In this document: one piece after another, positions 16,476-25,800 of the stretch | Position numbering within the stretch: the first letter of the stretch is position 1 | Layout: each line of letters begins with the position of its first letter | Origin: Streptomyces sp. ISL-100 | Lineage (GTDB): Bacteria > Actinomycetota > Actinomycetes > Streptomycetales > Streptomycetaceae | Length of the DNA stretch: 37,141 nt | Direction: 5' to 3' | Assembly: GCF_018614615.1 (NCBI RefSeq) | Contig: NZ_JAGGOK010000011.1 | Location: 1-37,141, forward strand | Program-made: the position numbers and the translations under genes | The notes under the pieces: generated by a model | What the model saw: the letters and a program-made list of their open reading frames with translations, nothing else | Database searches by the model: none | What the model was told of the DNA's origin: nothing

Positions 16476-16582
16476 GCGGTAGTCTGCGGAGTGTGACGTC
16501 GAACGTCTGCGCCCTTGTCGCGGGCACGGCGTCACGTTCCGTAACTTCGTCCAGCATTCAACTTCTTAGGTAGAATCCATAC

Positions 16583-17059
16583 ATGGAGACCGAGACGGCC
16601 ACCCCCTGGCTGACCGATGCCGAACAGTGCGCCTGGCGGACCTACCTGGACGCCAACAGGCTGCTGACCTATCAGCTCGAAAAGGATCTTCAGCCGTACG
16701 GGCTGACGATCAACGACTACGAGATCCTGGTCAATCTTTCAGAGTCCCAGGAGCGCCGGCTGCGGATGAGTGACCTGGCGGCAGCCACCCTCCAGTCCAA
16801 GAGCCGGCTCTCCCACCAGATCACCCGCATGGAGAACGCGGGACTGGTCCGCAGGGAGAACTGCGAATCCGACCGCCGCGGCCTGTACGCCGTACTCACC
16901 GACCACGGCAGCGAAACGATGAAGCAGGTCGCTCCGCATCACGTGGAATCCGTACGCCGGCACTTCATCGGCATGCTCTCCCCCGAGGCACTCGCCGACA
17001 TGAAAGCCGCCCTCACCCCGGTGGCCGAGCAGCTGCGAGGCCGACGAGGAAAAATCTAG
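16583..17059 (+). CDS. MarR-family transcriptional regulator
   Basis: Winged-helix regulator of 158 residues: WLTDAEQCAWRTYLDANRLL, LQPYGLTINDYEILVNLSES, the recognition region MSDLAAATLQSKSRLSHQIT, and wing NCESDRRGLYAVLTDHG. It lies 107 bp after the AIM24 trio on the same strand with its own likely promoter region just upstream (TTCTTAGGTAGAATCC before the ATG). The stop codon overlaps the convergent kinase stop within CTAG at 17056-17059. Target genes are unknown. Confidence 0.9.
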   Translation: METETATPWLTDAEQCAWRTYLDANRLLTYQLEKDLQPYGLTINDYEILVNLSESQERRLRMSDLAAATLQSKSRLSHQITRMENAGLVRRENCESDRRGLYAVLTDHGSETMKQVAPHHVESVRRHFIGMLSPEALADMKAALTPVAEQLRGRRGKI

Positions 17060-18150
17060 ACAGCCGGCAGGCGCAACGTGAAGAGAGCACCGCCGCCCTC
17101 TCTTTCGCCGACCGTCAACGAGCCACCGTGCCGCGTCGCCACATCACGGGCGATCGCCAGCCCCAGCCCCGCGCCACCGTCGTCGCGGGTGCGGGCGTCG
17201 TCCAGTCGTACGAACCGCTCAAAAATCCGCTCGCGCTCCCCCACCGGCACCCCCGCGCCATCGTCGGCCACCTCAACCCTCACAGCACCGTCCGCGCCCC
17301 GCAACCGAATTTCGACCGAACTCCTCGCATGCCGCTGCGCGTTGTCGAGCAGGTTGCCGACCACCCGCGCCAACTGCCCGCGCGACCCGGCCACTTCGAA
17401 CACACCCGAGCCCCTGACGGCCACAGGCACCCGGTCGGCGGTCCGCTGCGAGACTTCCTCCCGCACCAGTGCGCCCAGGTCCACGCGCCCCCGCCCCGGC
17501 CGCTCCCCCGCGTCCAGCCGCGCCAGCAGCAACAGATCAGCGGCCAGCCCCTGAAGCCGTACGGTGTCCCGCACCGCGCCCTGCACATCGAGCAACTCCG
17601 GATGCGCGGCGCCCACCTCCAGTTGCGTGCGCAGCGAAGCGATCGGGCTCCGCAGCTCGTGCGAGGCGTCGGCGACGAACCGCCGCTGCCGCTCCACGGA
17701 AGCCTCCAGCGCCGCCAGCGTCTCATTGGTGGTCACGGCCAGCCGCGCCACCTCGTCATGCGCGTCGGGCTCCGGCACTCGCCGCGACAAATCCTCGGAG
17801 GCGGTGATCGCGGCCATCTCGCGCCTGATCCCCTCCACCGGCCGCAGCGCCCGCCGCGTCACCAGCCAGGTCACCCCGCCCACCACCACGAGCAGCGCCG
17901 GCAGCCCGATCAGCATGGCTTCCCGAACCGTCCCGACGGCGTCCTGCTCGGCGGCCAGCGGCGCACCGGCGTACACCGTGACGGTCTGCCCCCGGGGCGT
18001 CGTCGCCTCGACGGCGGCGAACCGGTAGTCGGCCCGCTCGCCATCCACGGCGGCGCTCCCGGACGACAGCCGGGCTCGTCGTCGGACACTCTCCACGCCC
18101 GGGGTCGTCATCCTCATCATCCCCGCCGGACCAACCACCGCCCACCCAGT
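17056..18150 (-). pseudogene. Two-component sensor histidine kinase lacking its N-terminus
   Basis: About 365 residues of a membrane sensor kinase. Present: the end of an extracellular region (DYRFAAVEATTPRGQTVTVY, AGAPLA), one transmembrane helix (LIGLPALLVVVGGVTWLV), HAMP (RRALRPVEGIRREMAAITAS), H-box with phospho-acceptor His (VADASHELRSPIASLRTQ), N-box (GNLLDNAQRHA), G1 (VADDGAGVPVGERERIFERF) and G2 (DGGAGLGLAIARD). The first transmembrane helix and roughly 60-70 residues are missing; upstream of about 18150 the frame no longer resembles a kinase. The usual adjacent response-regulator gene is also absent, and a TnpB element occupies that position. Translation from internal ATGs near 18120 is possible, so a residual product cannot be excluded. 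Confidence 0.65.
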
Positions 18151-18266
18151 AGCCGTCCGTTCATGCGGGCAGCATGATGTCGAGACGGGCAAGGTCGTAC
18201 GAGCCCATTTCACCCTCACGCTCAACAAGCGCATGCGCCTAGGACGCAAACCGAACGTCAACTACG

Positions 18267-18284
18267 CCGGGACTGAAGTTCCGG
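18267..18284 (-). ncRNA. Right-end hairpin, candidate 3' part of the omega RNA scaffold (solo TnpB)
   Basis: Hairpin with a TTCA loop on the minus strand directly after tnpB, ending six to ten bases before the proposed element end. TnpB nucleases of this family use an RNA made from the tnpB 3' end and right end, with the flanking host DNA serving as guide. Its presence as a transcript here is inferred by position. Confidence 0.4.
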
Positions 18285-18300
18285 GCTTGCACAACGGGCG

Positions 18301-19506
18301 TCACTGGCGGTGATGCGTCGTTTGCGTCCAGCCCCACCCGGCCGCTGCCGGGGTGGGGGCAGGGGCCGTTGACGGGGCCCCGCGTCGCCACAACTGCCAC
18401 GCTCGCGCGCGGATGTTGCGGGAGCTGTTCCGGTCTGCGTGATCAACGAATCCGCAGGACCGGCATGCGAACCTGGCCTGAGAGACCCGGTTCGCCTTGG
18501 CGGTATGGCCGCATTCGGCGCAGGTCCGGGAGGTGTACGCCGGATCCACGTACACCACCGGCACCCCCGCCTTGCGGGCCTTGTACGCGATGAATTCCCC
18601 AAGCTGGGCGAAGCCCCAGGAGTGAAGGGTGGCCCGTTGGGGCTTGCGAAGCCGTACCCGTTCACGGATCCCTGTCAGGTCTTCCAGGGCGATTCCGCGA
18701 CCGGTGCGTTCTGCCTCGGCCACCACATGCTTCGCGATCTTGTGATTGATGTCCCTCCCCCGCCGCGCCTCCTTGCGCCGCCTCTTCTTCAACCGGCGCT
18801 TGGCCGACGGGGTGTCCTTCTTCTGGAGCTTCGCGCGCAGGCCACGCTCTCGTACCCGGGCGCGGTTGAGCTCACGTCCGGCCATGATCTCGCCGTCCGA
18901 GGTCGTGGCGATGTTCACGATCCCCAAATCGATACCGAGGAAGTCTGCTGGATCACCATTGAGCGGAGCTTCGGGAACCTCACAGGTGGCGTTCAGAAAC
19001 CACATGCCGTCCCGTTGCACCAGGTCGGATTCGCCCTGGCGGTACAGGGTCAGCGTGACAAGCTGCTCCGGCGCGGCAGCGAAGGCCACGTTCTTGATTC
19101 GGCCACTGGTCGTCCAGATCGACACCGTGTGGTCCGGGATTTGCCAGGACAGCATCCGGTCGTCATACGGCTGGGCGCCCCGGGGACGGAAGGTGATCGG
19201 CTTCTCGGTGGCCCTGCGATAGCGACGCGAGCCGGACCGCCCGCGGTTGTTGGTCTTCAGGTTCGTATACGCGTCACACGTCTTTTTGATCACATGCTGG
19301 GCGGCCTGCGCGCCCAGGCCCCACCGGGACTTGACCGTGTCGTAGGTGTGCCGACGCAGGGCGAAGTTCTTGAATTCCCCGCGCTCGAAGGCCACCCCGC
19401 TCACCCACGTGGCAGCCTCGTTGCAGGCTTGCAGGGTCGCCCCGAGTGCCGCCGCCTGTACGCGCGTCGGCAGCAGCTTGACCTGCACCATCAGCTTCAC
19501 GATCAC
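18301..19506 (-). CDS. tnpB: TnpB family RNA-guided endonuclease (OrfB)
   Basis: 401 residues. The RuvC triad is intact: Asp193 (FLGIDLGIVNIATT), Glu275 (IALEDLTGI) and Asp358 (DHADRNSSRN). The zinc finger is intact: Cys329 and Cys332 (CAEC), Cys348 and Cys351 (CRSC). The N-terminal wedge domain begins MIVKLMVQVKLLPTRVQ, and a basic helix follows (SAKRRLKKRRRKEARRGRD). It starts with GTG at 19506. By analogy with characterised TnpB proteins it cleaves DNA next to a short target-adjacent motif under omega-RNA guidance, promoting retention of the element. Located between the truncated sensor kinase and meaB, where two-component genes would be expected. Confidence 0.9.
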   Translation of the reverse strand: MIVKLMVQVKLLPTRVQAAALGATLQACNEAATWVSGVAFERGEFKNFALRRHTYDTVKSRWGLGAQAAQHVIKKTCDAYTNLKTNNRGRSGSRRYRRATEKPITFRPRGAQPYDDRMLSWQIPDHTVSIWTTSGRIKNVAFAAAPEQLVTLTLYRQGESDLVQRDGMWFLNATCEVPEAPLNGDPADFLGIDLGIVNIATTSDGEIMAGRELNRARVRERGLRAKLQKKDTPSAKRRLKKRRRKEARRGRDINHKIAKHVVAEAERTGRGIALEDLTGIRERVRLRKPQRATLHSWGFAQLGEFIAYKARKAGVPVVYVDPAYTSRTCAECGHTAKANRVSQARFACRSCGFVDHADRNSSRNIRARAWQLWRRGAPSTAPAPTPAAAGWGWTQTTHHRQ

Positions 19507-19631
19507 CGAACGTACGCGCCTGCGCTAGACACCACCGCATGTTCCCAATCGTTCACCACACTGAGCGATCGCATCGGTCATGCGTTCCCCTGGCCCTCGT
19601 CCCCAGGTACGGCACCCATCGGCTCCGCCCA

Positions 19632-19650
19632 CCGAGGGGCTGCCCCTCGG
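19632..19650. other. Perfect 8-bp hairpin, element end or terminator
   Basis: CCGAGGGG-CTG-CCCCTCGG. It lies 126 bp beyond the tnpB start codon in the gap before meaB. It could be the left-end hairpin of the TnpB element or a stand-alone terminator; sequence alone does not decide. Confidence 0.45.
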
Positions 19651-19740
19651 TCCCCCCCGACTTCCATCTACCTCCGCAAGGCGAACGAAGGCAGCCCGCA
19701 GGCCGCCCACCGGCGTGAGGGGGCGGGACGCGCAGGGGGT

Positions 19741-19833
19741 GGTGTTCGGGACGTAGAGCGTGATTTGTGGGCAGGACGCGGGCGTCGTACTAAAGACGCC
19801 GCTCCGCGCCTAAATCATGCAGTCCCGAACGCC
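19741..19833. other. 93-nt multi-helix inverted repeat between tnpB and meaB
   Basis: Four successive helices close on one loop: GGTGTTCGGGAC (19741-19752) with 19822-19833, 12 bp, one G-U; GCGTGATTT (19758-19766) with 19812-19820, 9 bp, one G-U; AGG-A-CGCGG (19773-19781) with CCGCGCCT (19804-19811); GGCGTC (19781-19786) with GACGCC (19795-19800), loop GTACTAAA. It lies 34 bp after the meaB stop, so it could terminate meaB, but it is far more elaborate than a terminator. A miniature mobile or repeated element, or a structured RNA, are alternatives. The strand is not determined. Confidence 0.55.
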
Positions 19834-19866
19834 GCCCCCGGAGCGGCACGCCCCCGCCCCACCCAC

Positions 19867-20826
19867 CTAGCCCTCGGTAAGGCCCGCCACCAGCTCGTCC
19901 GCCGCCGCATAAGGATCCAGCTCCCCCGCCACGATCCGCTCCGCCAGCGCCCCCAGCCGCCGGTCCCCCCGCAGGTCACCGATCCGCTCCCGCAACGCAG
20001 TCACGGCGATCGTCTCGACCTCGTGCGAGGCCCGCTTCGCCCGCCGCTCCGACAGCACCCCGCGCTCCTCCATCCACGCCCGGTGCTTCTCCAGCGCCTC
20101 GACGACCTCGTCGATACCCTCACCCCGTGCCGCCACCGTCTTCACGATCGGCGGCCGCCAGTCGCCGGGCCCCCGGGACTCCCCGAGCCCCAGCATGTGA
20201 TTGAGCTCCCGCGCGGTCGCGTCGGCCCCGTCCCGGTCGGCCTTGTTCACCACGTACACGTCACCGATCTCCAGGATCCCCGCCTTCGCGGCCTGGATCC
20301 CGTCCCCCATACCCGGCGCCAGCAGCACAACAGACGTGTCCGCCTGTGAGGCGATCTCCACCTCCGACTGCCCCACCCCCACCGTCTCGACCAGCACCAC
20401 GTCACACCCGGCCGCATCCAGCACCCGGATCGCCTGCGGCGCCGCCCACGCAAGCCCGCCCAGATGCCCGCGCGTGGCCATGGACCGGATATAAACCCCC
20501 GGATCCGACGCGTGCTCGGACATCCGCACCCGGTCCCCCAGCAGCGCACCGCCACTGAACGGCGACGAAGGATCCACCGCCAGCACCCCGACCCGCTTTC
20601 CGGCCCGCCGGTACGCCGAAACCAGCGCCGAAGTGGACGTCGACTTACCTACGCCCGGCGACCCCGTCAGCCCCACCACATACGCGTTTCCGGCGAGCGG
20701 AGCCAGCGCCGCCATCACCTCACGCAGTTGCGGGGACGCCCCCTCGACCAGCGAGATCAGCCGGGCAACGGCACGCGGCCGGCCCTCTCGCGCCTGAGCC
20801 ACCAGCTCGGGGACGTCCTGCATCAC
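19867..20826 (-). CDS. meaB: MeaB/ArgK-type G3E GTPase, mutase chaperone
   Basis: About 319 residues. G3E-family GTPase that gates delivery of adenosylcobalamin to, and protects, methylmalonyl-CoA mutase or isobutyryl-CoA mutase. Walker A (GLTGSPGVGKST, residues about 52-63), VDPSSPFSGGALLGDRVRM (switch region diagnostic of MeaB/ArgK), Walker B-like DVVLVETVGVGQSEVEI, guanine-specificity NKAD, and the C-terminal dimerisation region (LGALAERIVAGELDPYAAAD) are all present. The ATG at 20826 or the next one at 20823 may be used. It lies 42 bp downstream of the acetyl-CoA acetyltransferase gene on the same strand, which suggests cotranscription. The likely client is IcmA or an MCM encoded elsewhere. 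Confidence 0.93.
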   Translation of the reverse strand: MMQDVPELVAQAREGRPRAVARLISLVEGASPQLREVMAALAPLAGNAYVVGLTGSPGVGKSTSTSALVSAYRRAGKRVGVLAVDPSSPFSGGALLGDRVRMSEHASDPGVYIRSMATRGHLGGLAWAAPQAIRVLDAAGCDVVLVETVGVGQSEVEIASQADTSVVLLAPGMGDGIQAAKAGILEIGDVYVVNKADRDGADATARELNHMLGLGESRGPGDWRPPIVKTVAARGEGIDEVVEALEKHRAWMEERGVLSERRAKRASHEVETIAVTALRERIGDLRGDRRLGALAERIVAGELDPYAAADELVAGLTEG

Positions 20827-20868
20827 AACTCCGCTCCTCGATCAAGCACTACGGAAGGGTTACGGGGT

Positions 20869-22071
20869 TTACTTGCCCGCGACCTTGATGATCAGCGCAT
20901 CACCCTGGCCGCCGCCACCACACAGCGCCGCAGCGCCCACGCCGCCGCCCCGCCGCTTCAGCTCAAGGGCGAGGTGGAGCACGACCCGGGCGCCGGACAT
21001 CCCGATGGGGTGCCCCAGGGCAATCGCGCCACCGTTGACGTTCACCTTTTCCGGGGATACTCCGAGGTCCTTCATTGACTGGACCGCAACCGCCGCGAAA
21101 GCCTCATTGATCTCAATGAGGTCGAGATCCTCAACCCCGATCCCTTCCTTGCCCAGCGCGTGCGCAATCGCGTTCGAGGGCTGCGACTGAAGGGAGTTGT
21201 CGGGGCCCGCCACGTTCCCGTGCGCCCCGATCTCGGCGATCCACTCAAGCCCGAGAGCCTCAGCCTTGGCCTTGCTCATCACGACCACGGCGGCCGCACC
21301 GTCGGAGATCTGCGAGGCGGTCCCAGCGGTGATCGTCCCGTCCTTCGCGAAGGCGGGCCGCAGCTTGCCGAGCGACTCCGCCGTCGTCTCCGGCCGGATC
21401 CCCTCGTCCTTCGAGAAGAGAACCGGGTCGCCCTTGCGCTGCGGGATCTCGATGGGCGTGATCTCCGCCTCGAAGAGCCCGTTCTTCTGCGCGGCGGCGG
21501 CGCGCTGGTGCGACTGCGCGGCGAACTCGTCCTGCGGGCCGCGGGCGATCCCGAGCCGGGTGTTGTGCTTCTCGGTCGACTCCCCCATCGCGATGCCTTC
21601 GAAGGAGTCGGTCAGCCCGTCGTGGGCCATGGAGTCGAGCATCTCGATCGCGCCGTACTTGAAGCCGTCACGGGACTTCGGCAGCACGTGAGGAGCGTTG
21701 GTCATGGACTCCTGGCCACCGGCGACCACCACGTCGAACTCACCGGCGCGGATCAGCTGATCGGCCAGGGCGATGGCGTCGAGCCCGGACAGACAGACCT
21801 TGTTGATGGTCAGAGCAGGCACGCTCATCGGAATGCCGGCCTTCACAGCCGCCTGCCGAGCCGGGATCTGCCCGGCACCCGCCTGCAGCACCTGGCCCAT
21901 GATCACGTACTGGACCTGGTCACCGCCGATGCCGGCCCGCTCCAGGGCGGCCTTGATGGCGAACCCGCCGAGGTCCGCGCCGGAGAAGGACTTCAGCGAG
22001 CCGAGCAGTCGGCCCATGGGCGTACGGGCACCAGCGACGATGACTGACGTAGTGCGGTTCGTTCCAGGCAT
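20869..22071 (-). CDS. Acetyl-CoA C-acetyltransferase (thiolase)
   Basis: Biosynthetic/degradative thiolase of 400 residues catalysing acetyl-CoA plus acetyl-CoA to acetoacetyl-CoA or the reverse. Catalytic residues: nucleophile Cys93 ([11 protein letters not shown]), His354 ([15 protein letters not shown]) and Cys384 ([12 protein letters not shown]). The typical N-terminal [20 protein letters not shown] and the [17 protein letters not shown] loop are present. It is the upstream gene of the meaB transcript and divergent from methylmalonyl-CoA epimerase, with 136 bp between the start codons. It fits acetoacetyl-CoA/butyryl-CoA supply for the ICM route. Confidence 0.94.
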   Translation of the reverse strand: MPGTNRTTSVIVAGARTPMGRLLGSLKSFSGADLGGFAIKAALERAGIGGDQVQYVIMGQVLQAGAGQIPARQAAVKAGIPMSVPALTINKVCLSGLDAIALADQLIRAGEFDVVVAGGQESMTNAPHVLPKSRDGFKYGAIEMLDSMAHDGLTDSFEGIAMGESTEKHNTRLGIARGPQDEFAAQSHQRAAAAQKNGLFEAEITPIEIPQRKGDPVLFSKDEGIRPETTAESLGKLRPAFAKDGTITAGTASQISDGAAAVVVMSKAKAEALGLEWIAEIGAHGNVAGPDNSLQSQPSNAIAHALGKEGIGVEDLDLIEINEAFAAVAVQSMKDLGVSPEKVNVNGGAIALGHPIGMSGARVVLHLALELKRRGGGVGAAALCGGGGQGDALIIKVAGK

Positions 22072-22207
22072 GAGGCACGGCCCCTTGGGATGAGGAGTGA
22101 ACGAGGGTTTACCTCAATGTACTGAGCGGTACGGGCCCGGTCACCGGGCAGCGAGTGTGATCGCGCGCACGTTGCGTAACCACCACCAATAGCGCTGCAC
22201 TGGACTC

Positions 22208-22648
22208 ATGCTGACGCGAATCGACCACATCGGGATCGCCTGTTTCGACCTCGACAAAACCATCGAGTTCTATCGCTCGACCTATGGCTTCCAGGTGTAC
22301 CACTCGGAGGTCAACGAGGAGCAGGGCGTACGTGAAGCCATGCTCAAGATCAACGAGACGTCCGACGGCGGAGCCACCTATCTCCAGCTCCTGGAGCCCA
22401 CCCGCGAGGACTCCGCGGTCGGAAAGTGGCTGGCCAAGAACGGTGAGGGGGTCCACCACATCGCCTTCGGGACACCGGACGTGGACGCCGACGCGGCAGA
22501 CATCCGCGACAAGGGCGTACGGGTCCTCTACGACGAGCCCCGCATCGGTTCCATGGGCTCCCGCATCACCTTCCTGCACCCCAAGGACTGCCACGGCGTA
22601 CTGACAGAACTGGTCACTTCGGCCCCCGCCTCAACCCCGGAGCACTGA
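22208..22648 (+). CDS. mce: Methylmalonyl-CoA epimerase
   Basis: VOC-fold epimerase of 146 residues interconverting (2R)- and (2S)-methylmalonyl-CoA. Metal ligands of the family are in place: His7 (MLTRIDHIGIA), His84 (GEGVHHIAFGT) and Glu134 (GVLTELV), with Gln60 in TYLQLLEP near the site. SAVGKWLAKNGEGVHH and LHPKDCHGVLTEL are typical of MCE. Located beside acetyl-CoA acetyltransferase and meaB, which completes a propionyl/methylmalonyl-CoA handling set. It starts with the ATG at 22208. Confidence 0.93.
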   Translation: MLTRIDHIGIACFDLDKTIEFYRSTYGFQVYHSEVNEEQGVREAMLKINETSDGGATYLQLLEPTREDSAVGKWLAKNGEGVHHIAFGTPDVDADAADIRDKGVRVLYDEPRIGSMGSRITFLHPKDCHGVLTELVTSAPASTPEH

Positions 22649-22654
22649 CCGGAA

Positions 22655-22732
22655 CACAGTCCCCCGTATTCCACGCCGGTAGAGTGGGCGGTTCCGGTCC
22701 GGGGCCGGACCGGGGTCGGACCGGGGGCTGTG
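22655..22732 (+). other. Large inverted-repeat structure between mce and scy
   Basis: CACAG-T-CCCCC (22655-22665) pairs with GGGGGCTGTG (22723-22732), a 10-bp helix with one bulged T, enclosing about 57 nt that includes the self-complementary GGTCCGG/CCGGACC (22696-22711). It lies 6 bp after the mce stop and about 120 bp before scy. It may terminate mce or act in the scy leader. Confidence 0.4.
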
Positions 22733-22849
22733 ACCCATGCCTCACTGTTGATCTGAGACCATTCCCCCCGGGGGCCGCCCGATGTCGGGGCGGTGCTTGT
22801 TCGGAGTTTTCGGAAGAGTTTGCGACCAGGGGACGGATGGGACCGCGCA

Positions 22850-25800
22850 GTGCGGGGCTACGAACGCCAGGAGAGCCAACAGCGGGGTGAAACCGACCAT
22901 CTCTCGCGGTTCGAAGCCGAGATGGAGCGGCTGAAGACCGAGCGGGAGAAGGCGGTTCAGCACGCCGAGGACCTCGGCTACCAGGTCGAGGTGTTGCGCG
23001 CCAAGCTCCACGAGGCGCGCCGCAACCTCGCGTCCCGGCCTGCCTACGACGCGGCGGACATCGGCTACCAGGCCGAGCAGTTGCTCCGTAATGCCCAGAT
23101 TCAGGCCGATCAGCTCCGCACCGACGCCGAGCGCGAACTGCGCGACGCCCGGGCCCAGACGCAGCGGATCCTCCAGGAGCACGCCGAGCACCAGGCAAGG
23201 CTCCAGGCCGAGTTGCACACGGAGGCGGTCACCCGCCGCCAGCGGCTCGACCAGGAGCTCTCCGAGCGCCGCCAGACCGTCGAGGCACACGTCAACGAGA
23301 ACGTGGCGTGGGCCGAACAGCTCCGTGCCCGTACCGAGTCGCAGGCCCGCAGGCTCCTGGAGGAGTCCCGCGCCGAGGCCGAGCAGGCCCTGGCCGCCGC
23401 CCGCGCCGAGGCCGAGCGGGTCGCCCAGGAGGCCCGCCAGCGCCTCGGCTCCGAGGCGGAGCACGCCCGCGCCGAGGCCGAAGCGATCCTGCTGCGCGCC
23501 CGCAAGGACGCCGAGCGCCTGCTGAACGCCGCCTCGAACCAGGCGCAGGAGGCGACGACCCACGCCGAGCAGCTGCGTACGTCGACGACTGCCGAGTCCG
23601 AGCAGGCGCGCCGGCAGGCCGCCGAGCTGAGCCGCACCGCCGAGCAGCGGATGCAGGAGGCCGAGACGGCGCTGCGCGAGGCGCGCGCCGAGGCCGAGAA
23701 GGTCCTCACCGAGGCGAAGGACGCGGCGGCCAAGCAGCTGACCACGGCCGAGTCCGTCAACGAGCAGCGCACGCGTACGGCGAAGTCCGAGATCGCGCGG
23801 CTGGTCGGCGAGGCCACGAAGGACGCCGAGGCGCTGAAGGCGGAGGCCGAGCAGGCCCGTGCCGATGCCGTCGCCGAGGCCGAGCGGCTGGTGACCGAGG
23901 CCGCGGAGAAGGCCCGTACGGTCGCCGCCGAGGATTCGGCGGCCGCGCTGGCCAAGGCCGCCCGTACCGCCGAAGAGGTCCTGACGAAGGCGTCCAACGA
24001 CGCCAAGGAGACCACCCGCAAGGCGTCCGAGGAGGCCGAGCGGATCCGCCGCGAGGCCGAGGCGGAGATCGAGCGGCTGCGCAGCGAGGCGGCGGCCCAG
24101 GCCGACCAGCTCAAGGGCGCGGCGAAGGACGACACCAAGGAGTACCGGGCCAAGACGGTCGAGCTGCAGGAGGAGGCGCGCAGGCTGCGCGGCGAGGCCG
24201 AGCAGCTGCGGTCCGAGGCGGTCGCCGAGGGCGAGCGGATCCGCGGCGAGGCCCGTCGCGAGGCCGTCCAGCAGATCGAGGAGGCGGCCAGGACCGCCGA
24301 GGAGCTGCTGACCAAGGCGCGGGGCGACGCCGATGAGCTGCGTACGTCCGCCTCAGCCGAGAGCGAGCGCTTGCGCGGCGAGGCGATCGAGCGCGCCACG
24401 ACGTTGCGCAAGCAGGCCGAGGAGACCCTGGAGCGCACCCGCACCGAGGCCGACCGGCTGCGCACCGAGGCCGAGGAGCAGGCGGCGAGCACCACCGCCG
24501 ACGCCGAGGAGGCCGCCCGCGCCCTGCGCGAGGAGGCCGAGCGCGCCATCGCGGCCCGCCAGGCCGAGGCCGCCGGCGAACTGACCCGGCTGCACACCGA
24601 GGCCGAACAGCGCGTCACCGCCGCCGAGAAGGCGCTGGGCGACGCGCGGACCGAGGCCGAGCGGCTGCGCCGGGAGGCCGGCGAGGAGATCGAGCGGCTG
24701 CGGACCGAAGCGGCCGAGCGGGTACGTACGCTCCAGGCGCAGGCCGAGACCGAGGCGGAGCGGCTGCGTGACGAGGCTGCCGCCGACGCGTCGCAGTCGC
24801 GCGCCGAGGGTGAGGCCGTCGCCGTACGGCTGCGCAGCGAGGCGTCGAACGAGGCCGAGCGGCTCAAGTCGGAGGCGCAGGAGAGCGCCGACCGGATTCG
24901 CGCGGAGGCCGCGGCCGCCGCGGAGCGCGTCGGGAACGAGGCCGCCGAGGCGCTGACCGCCGCCCAGGAGGAGGCCGCGAGGCGCCGCCGGGAGGCCGAG
25001 GAGACGCTGGCCGCCGCCCGCGAGGAGGCCGAGCGGGAGCGTACGCAGGCCCGTGAGCAGAGCGAGGAGCTGCTCGCCTCCGCCCGCAAGCGGGTCGAGG
25101 ACGCGCAGACCGAGGCGCAGCGCCTGGTCCAGGAGGCGGACTACCGGGCGACCGAGCTGGTCGCGGCCGCCGAGCAGACGGCGCAGCAGGTACGGGAATC
25201 CGTCGCCGGGCTGCACGAGCAGGCCGAGCAGGAGATCGCCGGGCTGCGGTCGGCCGCCGAGCACGTGGCGGAGCGTACGAAGACCGAGGCGCAGGAGGAG
25301 GCGGACCGGCTCCGCGCCGACGCGTACGAGGAGCGGGAGCGGGCCACCGAGGACGCGAACCGGCTGCGCCGGCAGGCGCAGGAGGAGACGGACGCCGCGA
25401 AGGCGCTCGCGGAGCGCACGGTCGGTGACGCGATCACGGAGGCGGAGCGGCTGCGGTCCGAGTCGTCGGAGTACGCACAGAGGCTTCGTACGGAGGCCTC
25501 CGACGCGCTGGCTTCGGCCGAGCAGGACGCGGCGCGCTCGCGCGCCGAGGCCCGCGAGGACGCGAACCGCATCCGTAACGAGGCTGCGGCGCAGGCGGAC
25601 CGGCTGGTCGGCGAGGCGACGGGCGAGGCCGAGCGGATGGCGGCCGAGGCCGTGCAGTCGCTGACGGCGGCCGGGCAGGACGCGGCCCGGATGCGGGCCG
25701 AGGCGGAGCAGATCAAGGCGGACGGCGAGGCCGGGGCCGAGCGGCTGCGGGCCGAGGCGCGCGAGGAGGGCGAGCGGGTTCTCGACGAGGCACGCAAGGC

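Larger units (their letters stand above)
18257..19506 (-). mobile_element. Solo TnpB element (IS1341-type), right end defined, left end not resolved
   Basis: A tnpB gene without a TnpA transposase. Downstream of tnpB on the minus strand, CCGGAAC-TTCA-GTCCCGG (18267-18284) forms a hairpin with one mismatch, followed by CGTAG and TTGAC (18257-18261). The same layout (hairpin with TTCA loop, five bases, TTCAA) ends the IS605 element at 29930, supporting 18257 as the right end. The left boundary lies beyond the start codon at 19506; no clear target motif was found there. Confidence 0.6.

Noticed and set aside
18151..18261. N-terminal extension of the sensor kinase
   Set aside because: The translation (MTFGLRPRRMRLLSVRVKWA) has no transmembrane helix and overlaps the end of the TnpB element.
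18301..19506. TnpB read as a Cas12-type CRISPR effector
   Set aside because: Length (401 residues), right-end hairpin and absence of repeats or adaptation genes fit a transposon TnpB.
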